The notes beneath the pieces are model-generated. The model did not search any database. It was not told the DNA's origin and saw only the letters and a program-made list of their open reading frames with translations. Of a stretch of DNA of 64,000 nucleotides, positions 1 to 11,515 are shown piece after piece; the stretch's first letter is position 1; each line of letters starts with the position of its first letter. The translations under genes were made by a program, and so were the position numbers. The stretch comes from Kingdonia uniflora. Lineage: Eukaryota > Streptophyta > Magnoliopsida > Ranunculales > Circaeasteraceae. Location of the stretch: contig JACGCM010001403.1 of NCBI GenBank assembly GCA_014058105.1, positions 620,001 to 684,000 on the forward strand, given 5' to 3'.

Positions 1-235
1 TAATCTTAATTCTTTCATTAGAGAATTAAAAGTATTGAATGTATAAAAGATGCGGAATAAGAACATCTTTAATCCTAATGAAATACAATCAATATTTTAC
101 AGTCTTTTCTTTATTTCACAGCTACACTAAATTTTTGCATACCTTATAACACAAATTTTCATTCATTAAAATCGCGTAAAAGGGTATTTCGGAGTTTACA
201 CCCAATCTTGACTACAAACCATTGCTTTTCCTCGG

Positions 236-242
236 TATATAA
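236..242 (+). promoter_or_regulatory. TATA box of the PADRE-type gene
   Basis: TATATAA stands 65 bases before the ATG at 307, and a CT-rich leader follows it (about 281-303), as is common in plant 5' UTRs. Its position excludes the in-frame ATG at 208, which would lie upstream of the TATA box. The transcription start is inferred to be around 268. Confidence 0.6.
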
Positions 243-306
243 CCACAATCACAGCACCAAAACAAGCCCATTATTTTTATTTTTTTCTCTCTCCCTCTCT
301 CTAAAA

Positions 307-822
307 ATGGGTGTCTGTGCGTCATCTCCATTCATCCCAACTAAGGAAACTGCTGGAGAAGAAAGACCAAGATCAATCACCAATTACCTTTCCACAACCA
401 AGGTGATCCACTTGGATGGCAGATTACAAGAGTTCAAGTACCCAATCACAGCGTGCCACATCCTTTTGCAGAACCCCAAATGCTTCCTCTGCAGTTTAGA
501 AACCATGTACCTTGATTCTTACCTCCCACACGTGCCAGACTCGGAAGAATTGCAACTGGGCCAAATCTACTTTGTCCTAAAACAATCCCAATCTCAAGTA
601 CCCCTCTCTTTACCAGACTTGTGTAATCTAGCAATTAAGGCTAGTACTTCACTTGCTAAACATAATTTCCAGCTCTCGCCTTGGAAGCCGTGGCTTAGTG
701 TGATGTCTCCAGACGGGTCGTCCGGGGGCTCTAACAAGTCAATGTCAGCACGGGGCGTATGTTCAAATTTTGCCGGTTCGGGATCACAAAAAGATCGGCG
801 TAACCGATGGAATGTGGATTAG
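307..822 (+). CDS. PADRE/DUF4228 domain protein, probably N-myristoylated
   Basis: Single-exon gene of 171 residues. It starts MGVCASS: Gly2 with Ser6 fits an N-myristoylation signal, and Cys4 could be palmitoylated, so plasma-membrane attachment is inferred. Next comes the pattern typical of the plant PADRE (DUF4228) family: a strand ending KVIHLDGRLQEF, then a Cys-rich PKCFLCSLETMYLDSYLP segment, then ELQLGQIYFVLKQSQSQVPLS. The C-terminal third is Ser/Gly-rich and basic. The start at 307 is chosen over the in-frame ATG at 208 because a TATA box lies between them and the context (AAAAATGG) is good. Family length is usually 150-200 residues, so this copy looks complete. PADRE genes are known mainly as stress- and pathogen-responsive genes; the biochemical role is unknown. 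It is the only host gene in the window that appears intact. Confidence 0.85.
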   Translation: MGVCASSPFIPTKETAGEERPRSITNYLSTTKVIHLDGRLQEFKYPITACHILLQNPKCFLCSLETMYLDSYLPHVPDSEELQLGQIYFVLKQSQSQVPLSLPDLCNLAIKASTSLAKHNFQLSPWKPWLSVMSPDGSSGGSNKSMSARGVCSNFAGSGSQKDRRNRWNVD

Positions 823-1564
823 AAAATGTTTTAAATCAAGTTGGATGAAGATGGGGATGTAACGATGGTTGGACCGTAATAGCTTCTAATGCGCAATAAT
901 ATTTTTTGGGTTGTCCCAATGCTGCTACTACCCTCCAAATGTATTTGATTCCTCTTTTCATTACATGAATGGGAGCTGTTGAAAACTTTCGAATTTTAAA
1001 GTAATCAAATGTCTACTTTAATTTGAGTTATGTATCTTTTAGCTAGACATACTTTTTCTCTCCTTGAATTTTAGATTATGAATGTGTTGTGATAGCCCGC
1101 GCTCAGATTGTAACTCTTGTTAGCTTCACGTCGATTAAGACTAGGAAGAGGCAATGCTTCGCTCGTAAGTAAAAGTGACTTACGTGGGATCTTGTGATGG
1201 TGACCTTAACCCTATTCATTCATCGAAAAAAGAAAAAGTTAAAATGATTTATGGGCTAATGCAAGTTCTTTTAATGGTGACCTGCACCTCATGGCGATGT
1301 AATTTAGAAAATGATTGTACACCAATTCTTCCAAATTATAAACTACGTCGTCTGTTTGAGCCTTTAGGATTTAATTGGGCCTTAGTTTTTGTATCCCATA
1401 TTCTTGTTTGGCATGCTTCGTTCTTTGTTGCGGTTGGTAGTAATTCTCTTTCGTTTTCATGCAATTTGGAAGCTAAAAACTGAGAACCTTTTTTTGTTAA
1501 AGTCCGTTGGAGCGGGTTAGGAGTGGTGATTGGGATTGCCATTCATTAAGTAGAGGTTGAGAAA
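823..1564. other. 3' flank of the PADRE-type gene, no further gene seen
   Basis: AT-rich sequence with the inferred 3' UTR; an AATAAT near 893 is a possible polyadenylation element. Short open frames at 1175-1483 (+) and 1336-1542 (-) match no family I recognise and overlap on opposite strands. The T2 long terminal repeat starts at 1565. Confidence 0.5.
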
Positions 1565-1625
1565 TGTAGTTCCAGAGATCTTCTCAGGGACGACAATAAG
1601 TGGTTCTTAGTTTGGGGATTGACAC

Positions 1626-2437
1626 TGCTGGGGGTGAACGTGCGGAATACATCACCCTTGCGCAATTTGGTTTTATCCATTGTCCTCATGACATACATGA
1701 CATACAAATAATCTACCAAGAAACTAGAAACGAAATTAACATGCACACAAAACACAATATTTACCGGAGGTTCTCCATAAGGCTACTCCCCCCACCAAAC
1801 TTGAAATCCACTATGTATCCAAGTTCAATTACAAGCACTCAAGGGATTCCATCAAACAAGGAAATCCATAATCTCGCAATAATCCTCACATAGATTTACA
1901 AGAGATAAAATAAACATAAGAGATCCATCAAGAACATCGAAGATTACCTCAACAAAGACAATGTTACATACCTTCTTCTTGAAACCTTTTAATCTTCTCT
2001 CTACCTTAATTTCTCTTCTTAGCAACCAAGAAATATTTTCCCTCTCACCATCAAATCCTAAGAGAACAACACACTCCACTTTCTTCCTTGTAATGACCAG
2101 CTCTTTACAAGGTCTACCACAGAGGCTACATCTTTTCTAGATCACAAGTTTCTCACGCAGAGGCTTTTTAACTCACACACTGTGTTAGGAGATTTTGAAC
2201 TTACAGTCTATATTTATAGACTCTATATTAGGTCATCTCCGAAGTGCGCATCATGAGATAAACCATCACGTTGGAATAAATCCCCTTTAGAACAAACTTA
2301 GAAACAAACAAACAGAGTATTTTTCGTTTGAACGACCTAATGACTCGTTCGAACGACTTCAGCGGAAACTCTGCCGTTCGAACGACTTCCCCACTCGTTC
2401 GAACGACTTTTCTCTATTTTGAGCCGTAATCCTAACA
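1626..2437 (-). repeat. C1 left (3') LTR
   Basis: 812 bp, TG..CA ends. Contains TATAAATA on the minus strand at 2211-2218 and a cluster of near-palindromic GTTCGAAC motifs at 2324-2409, close to the outer (U3) start. Confidence 0.88.
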
Positions 2438-3358
2438 ATCTCCACCTCGGCGAAAAAAACTCAATTCATTGACCATCCATAATGCGAACAAACTTATCAG
2501 CAAAACCGCTGAACTTATTTACTTCTTATCCGCTACCCATGTCAAAATATTTTCGTACCCAAAACCGGATACCTTCGTCAAACCCAACGAACATCCATTA
2601 GCTTCTTTTCTCTCCGCGATAAACCATACTTCCGAGCTTGCTTCACCTACAGCCATGAAACTATACCGCTCCAACTTCTACTTTGAACAAATCTCCATAA
2701 GCACCATCAAGTCCACCCCTGAACTCCATCACAAAAAAGAGCCTCTTAAACAACAATTTCATCATACCAATGAAATCACACAATTTTGCCTACACCAGCA
2801 AAATCAGAACCAATGTATGTTTAATCTAGAAAGGAAAAAAATTAAACACTACGCACTAACCCGGCAATGTCGAACAAACCTACAAAATCTGACTCTATGT
2901 CGTAAACCTAGAGTCTCCGCACATCGACACACTTTATCACCACACAAACCATAACTTTGGACCATGATTCATAAAATTATGACCCGCCAATTTAGTAATC
3001 AACCATGGTGAATAACTTGAGGTGCCACCACGATTACCAAATTTAATGAACATCGGTCCTAGAGAAATGCCATCCCCCCTTATCGAACTTTTGAAGCTTT
3101 TGCCGAAACTGCTCCACCTTGAACAAAGTACCGTGCTCAAGCCCTTTCTCATAGCATAAACCATGTTGCAATGCTTATGTACAAAATCATTTTTATCTAA
3201 ATCTCTTTTTCCCAAACTTCACCGCTTGAGAAAATCATGTAGCCAAAATAATCGAAACCAAATTCATCTTGAAAAAATCAAATATTCGACTTAACCATCA
3301 AACCCAAGAATCTACAAGAACTATAAACCAAAGGTCTTAACTTCGCTCTGATACCAAT
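2438..3358 (-). other. C1 interior: primer site, polypurine tract, no recognisable gag-pol
   Basis: The primer binding site complement lies at about 3346-3355 and the polypurine tract at about 2438-2450. A 161-codon frame at 2469-2954 on the plus strand is antisense to the element. A 92-codon frame at 2937-3215 runs on the sense strand. Neither resembles Gag, protease, integrase or reverse transcriptase. Confidence 0.75.
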
Positions 3359-4142
3359 TGTTGGGGGTGAACGTGCGGAATACATCACCCTCGCACAATT
3401 TGGTTGTATCCGTTATTCTCCTGGTATACAAATAATCTACCAAGAAGCTAGAAATGAAATTAACATGCACACAAAGCAAAATATTTACCGGAGGTTCACC
3501 ATAAGGCTACTCCCCCCACCAAGCTAGAAAATCCACTATATATCCAAGTTCAATTACAAGCACTCAAGGGATTCCAACAAAGATGGAAATCCTTAATCTC
3601 GCAATAGTCCTCACATTTATTTATAAGAGAAAAAAAAAAACATAAGAAATCCATCAAGAACATCGAAGATTACCTCAACAAAGACCATGCTGCATACGTT
3701 CTTCTTGAAACCCTTTAATCTTCTCTCTACCTTAATTTCTCACCTTAGCAACCAAGAGGTACTTCCCCTCTCACTATCAAATCCTAAAAGACTAACACAC
3801 TTCACCTTCTTCCTTGTAAATACCAACTCTTTACAAGGTCTACCACAGAGGCTACATCTCTTCTAGATCTCAAGTTTCTGACGCAGAGGCTTTTTAACTC
3901 ACATACTATGTTAGGAGGATTTGAACTTACAGTCTATATTTATAGACTCTCTATTAGGTCTTCTCTGAAGTACGCATCACGAGATAAACCATAGCGTTGG
4001 AATAAATCCCCTTTTAAACGAACTTAAAAACAAACAAACAAAATATTTTTTGTTCGAACGACTTCAACAGAAACTCTGCCGTTCGAACAACTTCCCCACT
4101 TGTTCAAACGACTTTTCTTAGTTTTGAGCCGTAATCCTAACA
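3359..4142 (-). repeat. C1 right (5') LTR
   Basis: 784 bp, near-identical in layout to 1626-2437 but about 28 bp shorter. It starts TGTTGGGGGTG and ends CCTAACA. GTTCGAAC motifs recur at about 4050-4115. Confidence 0.88.
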
Positions 4143-4517
4143 GACACGTCTCACTAGAGGAGTGTACCACTCAACTTTTTTTGGGTCTCTTCTCCCTTCT
4201 TCCTCTAGAGCTGCTAGGGTTTAGTAGATGGAGGAGGTTCTACAAAATGGTCCATTCTTAGGTCCCCTCCCTTCTCTATTTATAGGGAGGGCTTTAGATC
4301 TAGAGGTCCTTGGGCTCACGTCACCTATGTAATGTCTGAATTACCCCCGTGGGGTTTTAGGCTTTACATCTCTACGTGGGCCTGACATAAATCATTATTG
4401 TCTGTATAACTGCCTTTATTATGGCTTATGGGTTATTTAACAAACTATCTCCTAAGACGCTCTCGTCCAGGGACGGGGGAGCCTTCCATGACCCACTGGC
4501 GGAAGTGGGCTCCTTCA

Positions 4518-5580
4518 ATCACCCCCCTCAGCCCTCGCCCTTTGTGGAGATGAGGGTAGGATGAGTTCACATGTCTAGGCTATGGGCTTTAGTAATAAAC
4601 ATGTGGCTTTATTCTCAACCAGGGACATTCACCTCGTTTTCTTAGGAAGTTGCTAACGTAATTGGATTTGTCACCTTTGAGAGGGTATAATTTCGTTGGG
4701 TGATAGGACATACTCGTATAAGTGGAAAAGTTATTTGAACAGCTATTCCTAGGTATCTGTACATGTCATTGTTGCGTCTATTATTAAAGTAATCAGTTTA
4801 GTATATTTTGAGGTGGCATGCAACAACTATCATAAATAGTATAGTTGAGAAATGTGTATTGCTCACACGTGGGAGCCATCTTTTCAACTTTCCCCTCTAT
4901 CTAAGAGTTTTAACCACTTTGTTATATTTTTCTTTTGTGTTCTCTTTTCTTTATCACTCACTTTCGTTATGCCATTGTTGCTACTTGGAGCTCTGAGTTT
5001 CTTGTCAAAGAATTTAATTAACTTATTTGTAGAGTGATTATGGACAATCGCATTTGTCATACACGGTGAGTTGTACTTCTCAACTGTGTTTTTGTTGTGC
5101 AAAACTGTTTACTGCCTATATCCACTTTTATGTGATCGCTGTGTTGGGTTCATGTCTCTGTGTTTATTGTGTAATGAATCCATCTTTTTACTATATTTTC
5201 ATTTAATTGCTAGCGTTTCTACCAGGACGGATGCCTCCCTGCTAGAGGCAGGCAAATGCTCTGAGTGTTGAGCGCCCTACTTGTGATATTTTGAGTAAAC
5301 GTTATGCCCTTTAAAACGTTTAAAATTAAGTTCAACGATTTTGATTTGCACCCCTCTTTACCTCCTCCATTATTGCTAGGGCCGCAGTTAGTAGGGCAGT
5401 CACTTTTATGCGAGGAGTACCTTTTAGATGATGGGTCCCTTAGGTTGCCCTAGTTGTGGGTGTTGCCCCGTTTTCTTACTAAGTTGTTACTAGCGCGGTG
5501 ATTCTTATTGTTTATGCCCTCGTTCAGGCCATTTTTAGTATAATCATTGCACCTAGCTTGTGTAGGTATGACTGCTCATT
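4518..5580. other. T2 spacer between 3' LTR and antisense gene
   Basis: Begins with the pyrimidine-rich tract (minus-strand polypurine tract) at 4518-4535. The rest is AT-rich with short overlapping open frames on both strands and no recognisable domain. It probably holds the leader or promoter of the antisense gene that follows. Confidence 0.45.
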
Positions 5581-6721
5581 TTGCATGAGTCGTGTATGAA
5601 TTCGACAAAGAACCCTCGTGAACAAGGGATGGACTTATTTGGTGATGATTTTACGATGGAAGGCACATATGTAAGGCTCCTGTGTAATGTACCTCATGCC
5701 TGGGAAGGTCGCTACTACCACGAGGCAGGCACTTCAGCTCCGAGGGACTTGAAGGCTGAGTCTCGCAAGAATTTTTTGCCATGAAGGAAGGTGTTGAGGG
5801 ACTTGGCCCACGAGACTATTATTAATAGTCACTTTAGGGGTGCCTCAGAAACCTTTTGGCCTTATCCTTGCGAGTGGAGGCCACCAGCTTCCCTTGCTGA
5901 TTACGAGACCGATGAGATAAAAATGAAATATCTGGACATTGTCAATGAGTGTGCCAGGGTGAGTGGGAGTGATGAATGGATTTAGTCTGATTGTAAAACT
6001 TTGGCACCAAACCACTGTATATGCTATTTTTGGCACTTTGATGCTGGTATGCAGTTCCCTTTGGAAGATCTAGCAAAAAAGTGCTTAAACTCATTTGGAC
6101 AAGCATCCGGTCAGATGAATGTGAATTTTTATTGGGTAATGATGGGTTCTCGGTTAAATAGCCAGTCGGTCCTACTTCATTACAATGTGGGTTGCTCAGA
6201 CATCATGGTAGCTTATAATTAAGATGGGGCGTTATCCTTGGTAATGGGAATCTATCACTGTGGAGCCTATAAATGAGGCTGAGGGAGGGGGTGCTTGATA
6301 CGAGCCCACACCGTTACCTCCTATGACTCGTGCTCATTCCAAAGAGTGCCCCGAGGGATGCCAAACCCATACGTCAATGAAGACGGGGGCGGAAGTTATA
6401 ATTAAGATGTCTACTACTATGAAGAGGAAAGTTGAATCCAAGGTTCAGAAAGTCATGCGTACTTGTGCTCCTGAGTGAAGGTACTGGTATTATATCACTC
6501 GCAAGACAGGCGAGCAAATTTCTTTTAATTTTCCCACGGGGAGGGAATATTTGGTGTCAGTATCCAATTCTGGTGACTGAGGTTTTTAATTTTGACGACG
6601 GTCCTAATCGTTGTCTACGCCATTATGTATTTAACACTAAATGTATGTGCTATCTTCTCGTATTTACATATTCTTTTATCGTTGATATGTAATCTTATGT
6701 CCTATCAATACTCACAAGTGT
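5581..6721 (+). pseudogene. T2 antisense accessory gene, N-terminal part
   Basis: Broken reading frames at 5581-5784, 5791-5985, 6001-6222 and around 6432-6692 run opposite to T2 gag-pol. The segment near 6050-6140 reads FPLEDLAKKCLNSFGQASGQ. This fits the consensus layout (FPL, then a helix, then G-x-A-P-G-Q-x-x-x-N-x-x) of the putative gypsy-type transposase / plant-mobile-type N-terminal domain in plant coiled-coil proteins borne by retrotransposons. A further aromatic stretch near 6480-6540 (RYWYYITRKTG in one frame) suits the second half of that domain. T1 inserted at 6722 and cut the gene; the coiled-coil end is at 21858-22627. The family assignment is by pattern, not by alignment. Confidence 0.55.
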
Positions 6722-7458
6722 TGTAATAGCCTAATTCTGGGTTTGGACTTAGCCTTTACACCAGATGTGTTTAAAACACTCAAGAATAATAAGTGATAGC
6801 TAACAAGATGATTTAGCGAGGAAAAACTTTGAATATGCTAAAAACCACGATCTCTCTTGAGGATTTTGAGAAAGAGATCTAATATTATTAAGATTGCTAG
6901 CTTATTACAATGAGTGTTCTGAGTAGATGGAATGTTAGAGTAAGAATTCCTCTATCTTCCATTTTGAATTCTCTGGTCCTATTTATAGGTCTTATAATAT
7001 GACCGTTTCGCGACCGTTAAGATTCGCGATGATGGACGTTATAAAATATATGCTAGACATTCTTTGACTAGATTGTGTAACGGACTGATCCTGTTTATTT
7101 TGTAATGGCTTCATTGATGATATTGCGCCTAATGACTCGAACTGTTGATGTAGAGGTTGAATATTGATGACTGAATATGTCTTTAGTAGTGCTTAATGTA
7201 TGTTGATGAGTTTAAGGATAAAGCATGAGTCCGAGATGTAAAATAAGCTATTACAAGACGGCTCTCAACTAAGAGCAAGAAAAACATCATGGGCTAGTGG
7301 TGTTGGTTAAGAAACTCGTGCTATAATTTGTTTCCTGATGTCGCTGTCTTGATTTTGATTGGGCTATAAATGTACTACGTGTTCTGTTGATGAGGTCATA
7401 AGTTCAAATAATGTTTGAAGATGAAGCATAAGTTCGAGATGCGGAATAAGCCACTACA
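6722..7458 (-). repeat. T1 3' LTR
   Basis: Starts TGTAATAGCC. The LTR has two possible inner ends: ..GCTATTACA at 7255 and ..GCCACTACA at 7458. Each is followed by a pyrimidine tract that would be the minus-strand polypurine tract; the one at 7461-7470 (GTCCCCTCTC) is stronger. The truncated partner LTR cannot settle the choice. A TATAAATA box lies on the minus strand at 6980-6987. Confidence 0.7.
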
Positions 7459-7524
7459 AACGTCCCCTCTCAGCAAATAGTTTAAAAAACATTATGGGTG
7501 AATGATGTTGGTTGAGAAGTATCA
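7204..7524. repeat. Imperfect direct duplication spanning the T1 LTR end and polypurine tract
   Basis: The order GATGAG.., AAGCATRAGTYCGAGATG, AATAAGC.ACTACA, pyrimidine tract, AAAACATYATGGG, GATGTTGGTTRAGAA occurs at 7204-7318 and again at 7388-7524. Confidence 0.65.
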
Positions 7525-8313
7525 TCAATGTTGCAGTTACTATCTGGGAATCATTTTTAATGTATATTCATGAATATATGTTTGTGTCTTTTAGGTTTCC
7601 TAGAACCAATAGTTCTAATAAATATTGTTTACATGGGAATCTTTCTGATGTTGGGAATTTGAAGAGTCAGTTTAAATGCTGATCATAGTATAAATATCAC
7701 TCTGAGTTGTGTATGATGAACCAAGTCTTTGCCTCTGTATTTTTTTCCTTTGTTCTTGTTTCTATATTTAAAATCTTCTAACTGTTGAGAGTATGGTAAC
7801 CACGAGGAACCAATCTCGAGATTCTAGGATTCGATAAAAGATGGAAGAATTGTGTATCAGGTACTTTGGATACCAACCTCTCCATCTTCCGACACCGATT
7901 CCTGTGTTTTACACCTATCACCATATGTCATATGAAGAGGTAATGGAGGTGGGGTATGATTATTATCAGATGGTGCGTTTCCACTATCTGTTGACGTCTG
8001 AGGCAGAGGGCCAAAATGGGTTTTGGTTGCTGGCGAAGGAGGCTGTGACAACTGAAGATGAATGGCATGCGTTCGTCTGAGGGAGTCTCACCGGTATCCC
8101 TCTAGTGAGTGGGTCCTTATTAAGAAATATGACTTTCCATCTGACTCTAGCATGCGGGAAGGTAGGGGTTATGGTGGAAGAGGTGGGGATGGTAGAGTTT
8201 TTTTTCCATGGACCATAGATATTGGCTCTGAAGAAGATCTTTCATCTGTGATTTCTACATCCATTGTTTCTTGTTCCTTGCAGCACGGGATTAGAGTTTG
8301 GAAGGTGCTTTAA

Positions 8314-9735
8314 TTTTGTATCTTCTTCCTCGCTGACTGCTGACAGGCATTTCGAACTGTTTACTTGATATAATGTGGAAAGTAATCAGTATATTTTCTA
8401 GAATGATAACTTATCTATAAAGTAATCTGAAAGACATTTTTTGAGCTAATAGAATACCACCGTACTGCTATCGTGATATTGTGCTTCGAACTTATTTATG
8501 TAGCTTTCTATAGAAAAATAGAAGTCTGTAAATAGGTGTTAGTTTATCATGGAGTATGATGGGGAAAATCGAATTGTAAGCATTTGAGTGTGGATATTGG
8601 AAAATGGTAGTGATAGATGAGACTTTGAAAAATTAAAGGAGCTCAAAAATGTAAAGATAGGAAATAGATAATATCTGTAAGTTGATTGGGTTATGACAAA
8701 GGTATGTTGCCTTTATGCGATCTATGTATTCGAACTGGTTAAAAAATGTCGTAAACTGTAAAATGATTTGAGATTGGTCTGTAGGTACTACTGCTGGACT
8801 TGCTTGATTTTGTATGTTGTCATTTTCATATCAGTGTGTATAAAATCAGAGAGGTACTTTATAATATGGAAAGAATGACCTGTCACAATATTCTTGATTT
8901 GCTGCTGATATTCTGTTGCCAAATTTTTTTCTTGAGAAATATATCTTTTAACAAAATTTGTGAGGTGATATGGATTTGCATAGATCTTTCTGGTGCTTAT
9001 ATAAAGTAAGGATTCTTGGCTGCTATGTCTTGTACCTTTTGCAGGGATAATTTTCTTTGGAGGTAGTACGAATAACCATGGTGAGGATGTGCTCTTAGCA
9101 TGTTCATCATGAAGCATACTGTAGCTTCCATATCAAGGTTACTGAACTGCATGAGTGATATTTTTGTCGTCAGCCTTACGATGCTGTATTACCGGAATTA
9201 CCTTTGAATTTGATCGGCTTGGATGCTGAAGGCAGGCATGTAGAGTATAAGCACTTTTTCTGGTGTGATGTGTTTCATAGGTTGCTACTAGATGCCACGG
9301 TGCGAGAAATGACTGTTTGACAGCTCGTATATGACATAATTGTTGAAGAGGATACGAGGGCAGTAAAAGGAGAGATAACTTTATGTGGGGAGGTGAACCA
9401 TTCGGGCTCGCATATGACATAATTTTGTAAGATCGAACTATGAAAGTTCATAATAAATAAGTAATTTTTTTGCAGTAATCTGTTAGTGTGATCTATTATA
9501 TGTAGAACGTGGCATAGTTGTTGCGTCGATCGAAGATGAATAAAAATAAAGTATTTTGTTTCCCTATTTATGTACAGATATTATGGATCACAGCTGTATG
9601 ATTTTTACAACTGTATAAATATCTTCTAATTTTGAATATTGAACTATTTTAGGAATATTGTACGATCTTGGTCGAGTATAAAAGTAAGGTGATTGGTCAT
9701 TTGTGCTACGCTGAGGAAGAGGGGAATTTTTTTTA
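8314..9735. other. T1: non-coding or decayed stretch inside the antisense gene
   Basis: AT-rich with short frames on both strands and no recognisable domain. Possible intron of the antisense gene. A GT..AG pair cannot be chosen with confidence because the exon borders are not conserved enough to fix a phase. Confidence 0.4.
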
Positions 9736-10800
9736 ATGGCAGATAATAGAGACACACGTGATGACAGTAGGTGTTATCACAGAAGTCATGATAATGCTTT
9801 TAAACGAAAAGACGTTCTTGTAGAGACAGTAGGGGCAACTGACTCGTGTCTGAAGGAGCCATCTTTTCAAAAACCGAGCGAAAGTATAAAAACTCGTATT
9901 TCTTTCCCTCATAAATTATCAACAGTTGTAGAGAGAGAAAAAATTTATGTAAATCCTATCTCTAAAAAGAGGAAATATTTGAGTTATGTGTGTGATCTTA
10001 GAGAGAAAGGTTCATTGGGTGAGATAAAACTGCAGGACAAGTGACGGGAGCGATCATTTTCTGTAAGACGTCTGGGTAAAGCAGAAGACTACTGTTCTTC
10101 AAGTACAGGTAGGTGATATATAGCTCTGTCCTATTTGATTTTTGTTGTTAGTAATCTGTGTGATATTGTATGTCTATCCTTTTAGATTGAGAGTTTTGTA
10201 GTGCATAAACTGTGCTATATGAATAGACTGTAGAAAGAGAAAATGCTTGTTTGGAGAAGAAGAAGGAAACTTGAAGTGATTGTTATTTGTTTTGGGAAAT
10301 TACAAAGTAAACGCGTTGACTGGGGTTGTTTTTACTGTATGGAGGGTGTAATATGTAAAGTAGAGATAATAATAAAATATTTTGTATATCTGTAGGTCCA
10401 GTATGCGTTCCAAACCTAGTATTCCTATGAGTAAATTTGTAGTATCTTCAAGTTAAGAGGAAACATCGTCGTTGGGGAGGGAGGACGAGTGTAATGCCAT
10501 GGAAGAAACTGTAAATAGTATAGAAGGGATTGTAGAAGTTGGTGAAACTAGTAAAATAGAGAAAGTAATGGAAATAGAGGATAAAAAAGAGAAAGATAAA
10601 TTATTTGTCATATACCCAGAGGAAGTAGAGGAAAAGAATTTTTGAAATTCAAAAAAAATTGCAGGGAGAATGGGGAAGTTATCTAGAGGACCAAGGTCAT
10701 TAGTTTAGAGCCTATGTCCCCGGAAAAGGGGAGGTAGAAGTATACTACCAAGTCCCTTGTTTGGAAAAGTGAAAAAATAAAGAAAGGGATTAGTGAGGAT

Positions 10801-11148
10801 GTTAATCTCTCGTACTATAATGGCCTCAAGCTAGCAGGTCTGTGTGATGGGTTATTATGTTATTTGAATCAGGTCTTATATGGCCTTAAGAATCCTCTGA
10901 CCTTCTTTTAAAAAGGGGTCATGAATGTATTGCAGTGTTACCCTGCCCAGCTAAATGGGAATGTATATGAGATGATGAGGGTATGTGAGGTACTGAATGA
11001 TAAATGGAGAAATGAAAGGACTGCCAAGCAGTTTGAAGCTGAATATGTGTTGAAGTTTTATAAATGGAAATATGTCCAAGGTCGAAGTAGTGGTTACCTG
11101 TATAGTAATGCATCTAGGCCAAAATTCTTTTACCTTAACTGGGGGTAG
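10801..11148 (+). pseudogene. T1 antisense gene: gypsy-type transposase-like domain
   Basis: Frame 10921-11148 reads MNVLQCYPAQLNGNVYEMM near its start and FYKWKYVQGRSSGYLYSN, then FFYLNWG, near its end. The elements PAQLN-x-N, a helix, an aromatic F/Y-K-x-K strand, and a final FFYLNWG fit the order seen in the putative gypsy-type transposase domain of plant retroelement proteins. Upstream, 10801-10920 has LCDGLLCYLNQ-like residues and a stop. Pattern-based assignment. Confidence 0.55.
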
Positions 11149-11515
11149 ACCATGGAACGAGCACCTTGTGGAGGTAGGGGGTAACTGTATATAGGTTCTA
11201 GGTGAACCAACGCTCGTTCTAAACCTTAAATATTATAACCCGAGTAAGTAACGTTGATCAATCTTTGACTAACCATTATCATGGTTTTGAGCTGTTAAAT
11301 AATGTTTTGCTCCTTTGTTTTGGTAGAACCAAATCCTTCATCGGTACTTAATAATACCAGCTTGTTCGATTGTGTTACTCGTAATCAGGACGACATAAAG
11401 TAGGTACTTGGTGAGCTAGGTTTCTGTAGGGATAAGTGGGTAGATTCTGTGGTACCCAAAGTTCAGCGAGCTCACGAAAAATGAGCTATGGATGTGGAGA
11501 AAGCTTGTTTGACTG

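Larger units (their letters stand above)
1626..4142 (-). mobile_element. C1: nonautonomous copia-type LTR retrotransposon
   Basis: Two long terminal repeats (1626-2437 and 3359-4142) flank 921 bp. The 5-bp target duplication GACAC stands at 1621-1625 and 4143-4147. Next to the right LTR is TCTGATACCA, whose complement TGGTATCAGA is the initiator-tRNA-Met primer site typical of Ty1/copia. Next to the left LTR the minus strand reads GAGGTGGAGATT, the usual copia polypurine tract. The element therefore points left. No gag or pol domain is recognisable in the short interior, so it must have moved with enzymes from another element. T2's 5' LTR near 34773-34790 preserves the empty target site. Confidence 0.9.
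1565..4517 (-). repeat. T2 3' LTR, interrupted by C1
   Basis: The LTR pieces 1565-1625 and 4143-4517 together match the uninterrupted LTR at 34722-35126. Both share TAGTTCC, the GGGACGA..AGTGGTTCTTA block, GTCTCAC..CACTCAAC, the TATAAATA box (minus strand) and the GACCCACTGG / GACTCACTAG block near the end. Ends are TG..CA. Just beyond 4517 is a pyrimidine run (CACCCCCCTC), which is the polypurine tract on the minus strand. Confidence 0.75.

Noticed and set aside
208..306. Upstream ATG in frame with the PADRE-type gene
   Set aside because: It lies upstream of the TATA box and the extension is low-complexity leader translation; the ATG at 307 gives the family's usual N terminus.
2324..2409. 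GTTCGAAC clusters as RNA polymerase III B boxes
   Set aside because: The last base of the B-box consensus is not met, and no A box or T-run terminator accompanies them.
2469..2954. 161-codon plus-strand frame inside C1
   Set aside because: Antisense to the element, with no recognisable domain or homologue in the other copies seen here.
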